DNA of 12,087 nt from Actinomycetes bacterium (GTDB lineage: Bacteria > Actinomycetota > Acidimicrobiia > Acidimicrobiales > RAAP-2). The stretch lies in assembly GCA_021787255.1 (NCBI GenBank), contig JAJYMD010000365.1, positions 1-12,087 of the forward strand, read 5' to 3'. Of the stretch, positions 6,807-12,087 are shown piece by piece (positions within the stretch are counted from its first letter, which is position 1; every line of letters begins with the position of its first letter). The notes under the pieces were generated by a model. The model had not been told where the DNA came from and did not search any database. It worked only from the letters and a program-made list of their open reading frames with translations. The position numbers and the translations under genes were made by a program.

Positions 6807-8250
6807 GCTTCTCTCAGGCTTCGTCGGTGAGCTGCGCTCGGCAGGGCTGCCCGTCTCGCTCACCGAGCACCTCGACGCCGCCCGCGCGCTGAAGCACGTG
6901 CCGTTGGAGGACCGAGACGCGCTCGGGGTCGCGCTCGGCGCGACCCTCGTGAAGTCCGCCGGTCACTGGCCAGCCTTCGAGACGGCGTTCGAGGTCTATT
7001 TCTCGGCGCGGCTCGCCCCCCGGGCACAGGCAGGCGAGGAGGGTGCCGGCGACGTTCCGCCGAAAGGCTCCCGCGCCGCGCCGCGCTCGTGCCCTGCTGA
7101 CGCGCCGCCTGATGCAGCGGTGACGCCGGAGGGCGCGGGGGCCGAGCCGATGAGCCCCACCGAGCTCGCATCGCTGCTGTTGCAGGCAATGCGTCGAGGA
7201 GACCCTGCGCTCGCCGCCGCGCTTGCGCGCCATGCCGTCGACCGCTACGCCGCCCTCGAGCTCGGACGGCCTGTCGGGGGGACCTACTACCTGCACAGGA
7301 CGCTCCGTCACCTCGACCTCGAAGGGCTGCTCCAGCGACTCCTCGAAGCGGAGCGGCACGAGCGCGAGCTGACCGCGCTCGAGGAGCGGCTGATCGCCGA
7401 CGAGTACCGGGCGCGCATCGCCGCGCTCCGCAAGGCGGTCGAAGCCGAGATCCGGCGCCGTCTGCTCCTGGACCGCGGCGCGCGAGCGCTCGCGAGATCG
7501 GTTCGGCAGCCGCTCCCAGAGGACGTCGACGTCATGCATGCGAGCCGAGAGGAGCTCGCCGCGCTGCAACGTGCGCTCCAGCCGCTGTCGCGGAGGCTCG
7601 CGGCACGCCTCGGGCACAAGCGCCGGCATCGCCGGGACGGAGCGCCGGATTTCCGCGCGACGATGCGTCGCTCGCTCTCGACCGGCGGGGTCCCGGTAGA
7701 GCCTCGCTTCCGCCATCCGCGTCCTTCGAAGCCCGAGATCTTCGTCATCGCCGACGTCTCCGGCTCGGTCGCGTCCTTCGCCCGCTTCACGCTCGAGCTC
7801 ATGTACGCGATCAGCGCGCAGTTCTCCAGGGTTCGCAGCTTCGTCTTCGTCGACGGCATCGACGAAGTGACCCACGTCTTCGAGCGAGCCGACGAGCCTG
7901 GCGTCGCCGTGCGCCGCATCATGGACGAAGCCGACGTCGTATGGCTCGACGGGCACTCGGACTATGGGCATGCGCTCTGCGAGTTCGATCGGCGATGGGG
8001 CGCAGAGATCACCTCGCGTGCGACGCTGCTCGTGCTCGGCGACGCTCGGAACAACTACCACGCCTCGGGCGCGTGGGCTCTCCAGGGGCTTCGCCGTCGG
8101 GCGCGTCGCGTCTACTGGCTGAACCCCGAGCCCCGCGAGTACTGGGGCTCGGGAGACTCGATCCTGGCGGAGTACGCGATCCACTGCGATGCTGTCGTCG
8201 AGTGCCGCACGCTGCGCCAGCTCGAGCGCTTCGTCGCCGAGCTCGCCTGA
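6799..8250 (+). CDS. VWA-domain protein, CoxE-like
   Basis: Partner protein of MoxR/CoxD ATPases. 483 aa with no signal peptide or membrane segment, so presumably cytoplasmic. An N-terminal helical part (1-70) is followed by a Pro/Ala/Gly-rich, probably disordered linker (about 72-118), a charged helical region to about 300, and a C-terminal VWA domain from about 312. The MIDAS motif D319-V-S-G-S323 is intact. The third MIDAS loop reads GHSDYGHAL (385-393), with Ser-Asp where a Thr-Asp is common, and GDARNN (414-419) supplies the last aspartate. The basic segment KRRHRRDGAPDFRATMRRSL before the VWA domain matches the CoxE pattern. ATG 6799 lies 8 bp inside the ATPase gene; AAGGAG at 6780-6785 is a possible ribosome site, 13 nt away. 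No Cox structural genes are nearby. Confidence 0.9.
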   Translation: MLELLSGFVGELRSAGLPVSLTEHLDAARALKHVPLEDRDALGVALGATLVKSAGHWPAFETAFEVYFSARLAPRAQAGEEGAGDVPPKGSRAAPRSCPADAPPDAAVTPEGAGAEPMSPTELASLLLQAMRRGDPALAAALARHAVDRYAALELGRPVGGTYYLHRTLRHLDLEGLLQRLLEAERHERELTALEERLIADEYRARIAALRKAVEAEIRRRLLLDRGARALARSVRQPLPEDVDVMHASREELAALQRALQPLSRRLAARLGHKRRHRRDGAPDFRATMRRSLSTGGVPVEPRFRHPRPSKPEIFVIADVSGSVASFARFTLELMYAISAQFSRVRSFVFVDGIDEVTHVFERADEPGVAVRRIMDEADVVWLDGHSDYGHALCEFDRRWGAEITSRATLLVLGDARNNYHASGAWALQGLRRRARRVYWLNPEPREYWGSGDSILAEYAIHCDAVVECRTLRQLERFVAELA

Positions 8251-8268
8251 GGGCCCGAGGCCGACGCG

Positions 8269-8931
8269 ATGGAGGAGCTCACGCGGCTCGTCCTCGTTCG
8301 CCACGCCGAAGCGGTCTGCAACGTCACCGGCGTGGTGGGCGGCGTCCGGGGCTGTACGGGGCTGACGCCGTCGGGGCGAGCGCAGGCTGAAAGGCTCGCC
8401 GTCCGGCTCGCCCGGACCGGTGAGCTCGGCCGTGTCGGCGCGCTCTGCTCGTCGGTGCTCCCGCGCGCTGTCGAGACCGCACGGATCCTCTCTCCTGGGC
8501 TCGAGGGTCCCGGCAGGGAGGCGCCGGAGGTGGAGGCCGACTGCGCGCTCTGCGAGCTGCACCCCGGTGCCGCCGACGGGCTTTCCTGGGACGAGCTCCT
8601 CTCACGGTTCGAGGCCCCCGACTGGGACGTCGACCCGAGCAAGCCGATCGCGCCGGGCGGGGAGACGTGGACGGGTTTCGTGGCACGCGCCGCGGCGGCG
8701 CTCGAGCGCCTCGTGGAGGTGTACCAGGGGCAGACCGTCGTCGCCGTCACCCACGCGGGGGTGATCGAAGCGAGCGTGCTGCGTTTCCTGCCCGTCGATT
8801 CGAGGGTCGCGCGCCTCGGGTTGCACACCGCGCACGCCTCGCTCACCGTCTGGCAGCACCGGGGCGGCCCCGAGGGTGCCGCCGGTCGACGGTGGCTGCT
8901 CGAGCGGTACAACGACGCGGCGACGGCCTGA
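8269..8931 (+). CDS. Histidine phosphatase superfamily protein (phosphoglycerate-mutase-like)
   Basis: Cytoplasmic phosphatase or mutase using a phospho-histidine intermediate. 220 aa. The catalytic motif is R11-H12-A-E (RHA in place of the commoner RHG). R66 (SSVLPRAVETA), E96 (CELHPG) and H162 (VTHAGV) complete the phosphate pocket. LTPSGRAQAERL (32-43) is the usual second motif. Substrate cannot be told from sequence. Close relatives include cobalamin-pathway phosphatases and broad-specificity sugar or nucleotide phosphatases, and the setting does not decide. The ATG at 8269 is 18 nt after the VWA stop. GAGG at 8257-8260, 8 nt upstream, is one of the few convincing Shine-Dalgarno sites in the window, so this is likely the last gene of the proA-led operon. 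Confidence 0.9.
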   Translation: MEELTRLVLVRHAEAVCNVTGVVGGVRGCTGLTPSGRAQAERLAVRLARTGELGRVGALCSSVLPRAVETARILSPGLEGPGREAPEVEADCALCELHPGAADGLSWDELLSRFEAPDWDVDPSKPIAPGGETWTGFVARAAAALERLVEVYQGQTVVAVTHAGVIEASVLRFLPVDSRVARLGLHTAHASLTVWQHRGGPEGAAGRRWLLERYNDAATA

Positions 8932-9002
8932 TCCGAGGCGGGGGTTGGCCCCAGCGCTCTGGTTGGGACGGACTTCGAGCGACGAGCCGAGGTGAGGACG
9001 CG

Positions 9003-10370
9003 TCAGGACCGCAGCAGCTCCGCGACGTCGAAGGCGAGGTCGAGCGACTGGCGCGCGTTGAGACGCGGGTCGCACATCGTCGTGTAGCGCTGGTCGAGGT
9101 CGTCCTCGACGACGGCCTCCGCCCCGCCCAGGCATTCGGTCACGTCGTCTCCGGTGAGCTCGACGTGGACGCCTCCTGGCCAGGTTCCCATCGCGCGGTG
9201 GACGGCGAACCACTCCTGGAGCTCGGCCACGATGTCCTCGAAACGTCGGGTCTTGTGCCCGTTCTCGCTGGTGAAGGTGTTCCCGTGCATGGGGTCGCTG
9301 ACCCAGACGACGGGGTGGCCGGCGTCGCGCACGGCCTCGATCAGGGGCGGCAGCGTGTCGGCGACCTTGCCTTTCCCGATGCGCGTGATCAGCGTCAGGC
9401 GCCCCGGCGAGCGCTCGGGGTCCAGCCGCTCGCACAGCGCGAGCACCTCGTCTCGGGTGGCGGACGGGCCGAGCTTCACGCCCACGGGGTTGATCACCCC
9501 CGAGAGGAACTCCACGTGCGCGCCGTCGAGCTGGCGCGTGCGCTCCCCGACCCACAGGAAGTGCGCAGAGGTGTCCACCCAGTCGCCAGAGAGGGAGTCG
9601 CGCCGGGTGAGCGCCTCCTCGTAATGGAGGATGAGCGCCTCGTGGCTGGTCCAGAAGTCGGTCTCGTGCAGCCCTTCTTCGGCGACGAGGTCGATGCCGC
9701 ACGCGGCCATGAACCGCAGCGCCCGGTCGATCTCGGTCGCGATCTGCTCGTAGCGGCGCCCCTCTGCGGAGGAGGCGACGAACTCCTGGTTCCAGCGGTG
9801 GACGAGCGAGAGGTCCGCGAAGCCGCCCTTCGTGAAGGCGCGCAGCAGGTTCAGCGTGGCGGCCGCCTGGTGGTAGGCCGCGACGAGCCGGGAGGCGTCG
9901 GGTCTACGTGCTACGGGGTCGAACGCCTCGTCGTTGACCATGTGCCCTCGGAACGCCTCGAGCTCGACTCCGTCGACGCGCTCGACAGGGGAGGTTCGCG
10001 GCTTTGCGAACTGGCCCGCGATGCGCCCGACCTTCACGACCGGCACGCCGGCGGCGTACGTGAGGGTCACCGCCATCTGCAGCACGACCTTGAGCTTGTC
10101 TCTGATCGTGTCGGCGCTGAACTCCCGGAATGACTCTGCGCAGTCGCCGGCCTGGAGCAAGAACGCCTCGCCTCTCGAGACAGCGGCCAACGACGAGGTG
10201 AGGCGGCGGGCCTCGCTCGCGATGACGAGAGGGGGCAGCGCGGCAAGGGTCGCCTCGGCGTCCTTGAGAGCGGCGGCGTCGGGCCAGTCGGGCTGTTGGG
10301 CGGCCGGTCGCGACCGCCAGGAGCTCGTGTGCCATTCGCCGAGGGGTTCGCCGGACCTGTTCGCAGGCAT
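9003..10370 (-). CDS. aroG: Class II 3-deoxy-D-arabino-heptulosonate 7-phosphate (DAHP) synthase
   Basis: First step of the shikimate pathway: condensation of phosphoenolpyruvate with erythrose 4-phosphate. 455 aa, class II (plant/Mycobacterium type). The metal ligands of the M. tuberculosis enzyme (C87, H369, E411, D441) correspond here to C77 (QAGDCAES), H362 (SDPMHGNT), E404 (HVELTGDD) and D434 (CDPRLN). PEP-binding stretches GRIAGQFAKPR (115-125) and KLGPSAT are present. Close to the length of the M. tuberculosis protein, so it may be regulated by aromatic amino acids, but this is not shown by the sequence. The ATG is 6 nt downstream of a TACGCT -10 box and has no Shine-Dalgarno. It is monocistronic, convergent with the phosphatase gene and divergent from nadD. 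The symbol follows mycobacterial use. Confidence 0.97.
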   Translation of the reverse strand: MPANRSGEPLGEWHTSSWRSRPAAQQPDWPDAAALKDAEATLAALPPLVIASEARRLTSSLAAVSRGEAFLLQAGDCAESFREFSADTIRDKLKVVLQMAVTLTYAAGVPVVKVGRIAGQFAKPRTSPVERVDGVELEAFRGHMVNDEAFDPVARRPDASRLVAAYHQAAATLNLLRAFTKGGFADLSLVHRWNQEFVASSAEGRRYEQIATEIDRALRFMAACGIDLVAEEGLHETDFWTSHEALILHYEEALTRRDSLSGDWVDTSAHFLWVGERTRQLDGAHVEFLSGVINPVGVKLGPSATRDEVLALCERLDPERSPGRLTLITRIGKGKVADTLPPLIEAVRDAGHPVVWVSDPMHGNTFTSENGHKTRRFEDIVAELQEWFAVHRAMGTWPGGVHVELTGDDVTECLGGAEAVVEDDLDQRYTTMCDPRLNARQSLDLAFDVAELLRS

Positions 10371-10376
10371 GCTCCA

Positions 10377-10382
10377 AGCGTA
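10377..10382 (-). promoter_or_regulatory. -10 element TACGCT of a leaderless DAHP synthase promoter
   Basis: On the minus strand TACGCT runs 10382 to 10377, then six bases (TGGAGC), then the ATG. A candidate -35, CCGACA (10405 to 10400), lies 17 bp upstream and matches TTGACA at 4 of 6 positions. Transcription would begin at about the start codon. Confidence 0.6.
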
Positions 10383-10410
10383 GGTCCTGCGCGAGGGGGT
10401 GTCGGATGCG

Positions 10411-10416
10411 TACGCT
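10411..10416 (+). promoter_or_regulatory. -10 element TACGCT of a leaderless nadD promoter
   Basis: TACGCT is followed by six bases (GCGAAG) and the ATG at 10423. The box and the spacing are identical to the divergent DAHP synthase promoter on the other strand. The -35 region has no clear match. The two promoters share the 52-bp intergenic space, so their -35 regions overlap. Confidence 0.55.
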
Positions 10417-10422
10417 GCGAAG

Positions 10423-11082
10423 ATGCCCCGCCCGCAACATGCCGAGGGCGAGGCTGGGCGGCAGGTGGCCGTGGTGTCGCCTCGGCCGGAGCGGGTGGGT
10501 CTGCTCGGCGGGACCTTCGACCCGCCGCACTGCGGTCACGTCGCCGCGGCGACCGCCTGCGTGCGCGCGCTCGCGCTCGACCGGCTGCTCCTCGTCGTGG
10601 CGAACGAGCCGTGGCAGAAGGTCCCGCTCCGCTCCGTCACCCCGGCGGAGGACAGGTTCGCGATGGTCGAGGCAATGGCGCGGCTCGTGCCTCGGGCCGA
10701 AGCGTCCCGGCTCGAGATCGATCGCGGGGGCCCGAGCTACACGGCGGACACCGTGGACGTGATCAAGGCGGACGCGGCGCGCCGGGGTGTTGCTCTCGAC
10801 CTCTACCTCGTCGTCGGCTCCGATCTCGTGGGAGCGCTCGAGACCTGGGAACGGGTCGAAGACCTGCGGGCCTCGGTGACCCTGGCGGTGGTCTTCCGTC
10901 CCCACAGCGTCGCCCAGCTCCCACCTGGATGGCGCGCCGTGCTCGTGGTGGACGACGCCGTCGACGTGTCGAGCTCGGAGGTGCGCGACCGGCTCGGGCG
11001 GGGACTGCCCGTGGACGGTCTCGTGCCCGCCGAGGTGATCCGTTGCATCCGCTCGCGCGGTCTGTACGCTGTCGGTGGATGA
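10423..11082 (+). CDS. nadD: Nicotinate-nucleotide adenylyltransferase
   Basis: Transfers AMP from ATP to nicotinate mononucleotide, making deamido-NAD in NAD synthesis. Cytoplasmic. From ATG 10423 it has 219 aa: nucleotidyltransferase motif GGTFDPPHCGH 29-39, SYTADT 105-110, GSDLVGALETW 132-142, and SSSEVRDRLGRG (183-194), matching the ISSTxIR motif. The C-terminal SRGLY is typical. The start is chosen from the TACGCT -10 box 6 nt upstream. GTG 10399 would lie upstream of that transcription start, and GTG 10495 would give the shorter N-terminus (VGLLGGTF) usual in the family, so a start at 10495 remains possible. nadD is followed by a small membrane-protein gene and rsfS, the standard actinobacterial order. 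Confidence 0.95.
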   Translation: MPRPQHAEGEAGRQVAVVSPRPERVGLLGGTFDPPHCGHVAAATACVRALALDRLLLVVANEPWQKVPLRSVTPAEDRFAMVEAMARLVPRAEASRLEIDRGGPSYTADTVDVIKADAARRGVALDLYLVVGSDLVGALETWERVEDLRASVTLAVVFRPHSVAQLPPGWRAVLVVDDAVDVSSSEVRDRLGRGLPVDGLVPAEVIRCIRSRGLYAVGG

Positions 11083-11134
11083 AGTCGTCGATCTTGGGCA
11101 CGGCGAGCAGAGGGTGCTCGCGTCAGGGTTGTCG

Positions 11135-11296
11135 ATGACCGTGGCGGACGAGCGCAGGCCGGGCCAGGAGCGCCGCCCGGTGCGTCGCGAGCGGCGAAGG
11201 GCGCGCCGGCTGCGGCGCCTGTACGCGCTCGGCGGTCTGGCCGTGCTCGCGGCGTTCCTCGCTGCGACCGTCGTCGTCGTGGACATGGTCCATTGA
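11135..11296 (+). CDS. Small basic single-pass membrane protein, unknown function
   Basis: 53 aa from ATG 11135. Residues 7-29 are strongly basic (Arg-rich), then a hydrophobic helix at about 29-49 (LYALGGLAVLAAFLAATVVVV) ends with DMVH. The charge pattern predicts an N-terminus in the cytoplasm with almost nothing outside. I do not recognise a family. It sits where many actinobacteria have a LytR-CpsA-Psr gene between nadD and rsfS, so it could be a remnant or replacement, but this is speculation. GTG 11075 would extend it by 20 codons. Third-position GC is better from 11135, with weak AGGG at 11125-11128. The stop overlaps the rsfS start (TTGA), which supports it being translated. Confidence 0.6.
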   Translation: MTVADERRPGQERRPVRRERRRARRLRRLYALGGLAVLAAFLAATVVVVDMVH

Positions 11297-11652
11297 CGAC
11301 GCCTGCAGCGGCGCTCGCCGCCGCCGCAGCAGCCGACGAGAAGCTGGGCAACGACACGGTCGTCCTGGCGATGGGCGACGCGCTCGGTGTCGTGGACGCC
11401 TTCGTCGTGACGAGCGGCAGGAGCGTCCGTCAGGTGCGCACCCTCGTCGAGGAGGTGGAGCGTCGGGTGAAGGACCGTGACGGTCGGTCCCCCCTCAGCG
11501 TCGAGGGGCTGAGGGATGCGACGTGGGTCCTCATGGATTACGGCGACTTCGTCGTGCACGTCTTCGTCGAAGAGCTCCGGGCCTTCTACGACCTCGAGCA
11601 CCTCTGGACGAGCGCGCCGCGGGTGCGCTGGCGGGAGCAGGCCGCGGGCTGA
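11293..11652 (+). CDS. rsfS: Ribosome silencing factor RsfS
   Basis: Binds ribosomal protein L14 on the 50S subunit and blocks joining with 30S during nutrient limitation. 119 aa, in the usual range. The signature WVLMDYGDFVVHVF (78-91) is followed by R..FYDLEHLW.SAPR (96-110), typical of RsfS/Iojap proteins. An alanine-rich N-terminus (AAALAAAAAA) precedes the fold. The start is TTG at 11293, overlapping the previous stop (TTGA). No ATG or GTG would give a complete N-terminus, so TTG is the best choice, and translation is probably coupled to the small membrane protein. Confidence 0.95.
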   Translation: MTTPAAALAAAAAADEKLGNDTVVLAMGDALGVVDAFVVTSGRSVRQVRTLVEEVERRVKDRDGRSPLSVEGLRDATWVLMDYGDFVVHVFVEELRAFYDLEHLWTSAPRVRWREQAAG

Positions 11653-11670
11653 CCTCGCGGACGCGGGCCA

Positions 11671-11697
11671 GGTCCCCGAGAGCGATTGCGCGGGACC
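11671..11697. terminator. Candidate hairpin between convergent rsfS and GerMN genes
   Basis: The 66-bp gap between the two stops can fold as GGTCCC, a 5-base bulge, GCG, loop ATTG, CGC, GGGACC, a 9-bp stem. There is no T tract on either side, so it would not be a classical intrinsic terminator. Its place between two converging genes makes a bidirectional role possible. Confidence 0.35.
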
Positions 11698-11718
11698 ACG
11701 GCTCGGCAGCACCAAAGC

Positions 11719-12087
11719 TCAGGGGCCCGCAGGCGACGTCGTCGTCGAGCTCGGCGTGGTGGTCGAGCTCGGCGTCGTGGCCGAGCTCGGCGTCGTGGTC
11801 GAGCTCGGCGTGGTGGTCGAGCTCGGCGTGGTGGTCGAGCTCGGCGTGGTGGTCGAGCTCGGCGAAGGTGTCCGCAAGGAGGCGTACTGCGACTCGTGCA
11901 CGGGGGATGTCGCCTGGGCTCCCGTCTCCACGGGCACTTCGATCGGAGCGCCGTCGATCTGGAAGATCACCCCGGCGCCGGGCATGATCGCCGTCACGGT
12001 GTAGACGACCTGCGCGACCCCGAGGACCTCGCGTATGCCCGACAATGTGCCGAAGCCGGCGCTGAAGTCCAATGTCGCGATCTTGTT
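11719..12087 (-). CDS. GerMN-domain protein, C-terminal part (5' end beyond window)
   Basis: The minus-strand frame is open to the window edge, leaving 122 residues plus the stop. A TTG at 12072 is internal and need not be the start. Residues 1-70 match the end of a GerMN domain: AQVVYTVTAIMPGAGVIFQIDGAPIEV. In the family this fold is found in secreted or lipid-anchored cell-surface proteins such as spore germination GerM and the LpqB/GerMN lipoproteins. Any signal peptide would lie outside the window. A tail of seven Pro-Ser-Ser-Thr-Thr-Thr units, one with Ala for Thr, ends the protein at SPAGP. Such a tail is probably disordered and could be O-glycosylated. It is convergent with rsfS. Confidence 0.85.
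   Translation of the reverse strand, partial: NKIATLDFSAGFGTLSGIREVLGVAQVVYTVTAIMPGAGVIFQIDGAPIEVPVETGAQATSPVHESQYASLRTPSPSSTTTPSSTTTPSSTTTPSSTTTPSSATTPSSTTTPSSTTTSPAGP
11737..11862 (-). repeat. Seven tandem 18-bp units coding PSSTTT
   Basis: Exact period of 18 bp over 126 bp, in frame with the GerMN-domain gene. Every unit holds the palindrome GAGCTC, at 11747, 11765, 11783, 11801, 11819, 11837 and 11855. Units differ by single bases, mostly synonymous, with one Thr-to-Ala change in the unit at 11773-11790. The length stays a multiple of six codons, so copy-number change would not shift the frame. Confidence 0.95.

Noticed and set aside
6814..8562. Minus-strand ORF of 582 codons across the VWA and phosphatase genes
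   Set aside because: Shadow of two real plus-strand genes; no recognisable motif.
8938..8955. GC-rich hairpin between the convergent phosphatase and DAHP synthase genes as a terminator
   Set aside because: Only about six pairs with a bulge, an alternative fold over the same bases (CCAG/CTGG at 8951-8962), and no T tract.
9904..11715. Minus-strand ORF of 603 codons over the DAHP synthase start, nadD and rsfS
   Set aside because: It crosses the divergent promoter region and three well-supported genes, and shows no domain.
11737..11862. Tandem repeat as a CRISPR array or an iteron origin
   Set aside because: Units are contiguous with no spacers, in frame inside a coding region, and there are no cas, dnaA or parA genes nearby.
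11516..12004. Plus-strand ORF with VVVELG repeats
   Set aside because: Antisense reading of the PSSTTT repeat; the minus-strand frame has a clear GerMN domain upstream.
1..12087. Defence island, prophage or insertion sequence
   Set aside because: All genes are metabolic or housekeeping families with even codon use. No transposase, integrase, terminal repeat or tRNA was seen. The ATPase/VWA pair alone is not sufficient evidence of a defence system.

Overview
This is a high-GC window with dense, mostly plus-strand genes. It looks like ordinary bacterial core chromosome from an actinobacterium. The pointers are a DtxR/IdeR-type metal regulator, a class II (plant/mycobacterial-type) DAHP synthase, the obg-proB-proA ... 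nadD ... rsfS gene order typical of Actinomycetota, and -10 elements placed 6-7 bases before start codons, which implies leaderless mRNAs. A GerMN-domain protein with a Ser/Thr/Pro-repeat tail would fit Acidimicrobiia or a relative, but that placement is inference. I see no phage, transposon, CRISPR, tRNA or rRNA.

Left part (1-2120): the 3' end of a DtxR-family regulator, which lacks the usual metal-ligand cysteine. It is followed closely by an amidohydrolase of the S-adenosylhomocysteine / methylthioadenosine deaminase type. A 121-bp gap then holds two possible hairpins and a leaderless promoter.

Centre (2121-8931): obg and proB overlap by GTGA. proA has its own apparent leaderless promoter. 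After proA comes a MoxR-type AAA+ ATPase overlapping it by ATGA, then a CoxE-like von Willebrand A protein overlapping the ATPase by 8 bp, then a histidine phosphatase. proB and proA give the first two steps of proline synthesis. The ATPase and VWA protein are a typical functional pair with an unknown client here.

Right part (9003-12087): a class II DAHP synthase on the minus strand, first step of the shikimate pathway, is divergent from nadD. The two share a 52-bp intergenic space with facing TACGCT -10 boxes. nadD (NAD synthesis) is followed by a tiny basic single-pass membrane protein and rsfS (ribosome silencing factor). Convergent with rsfS is the C-terminal part of a GerMN-domain protein that runs off the right edge and ends in seven exact-length 18-bp repeats.

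Overall the ATPase, VWA, phosphatase and DAHP synthase genes lie inside what is otherwise the conserved obg-proBA-nadD-rsfS cluster. I found no convincing new defence or mobile system. The points most worth checking are the leaderless promoters, the altered key residues in DtxR and Obg, the ATPase/VWA insertion and the small membrane protein.
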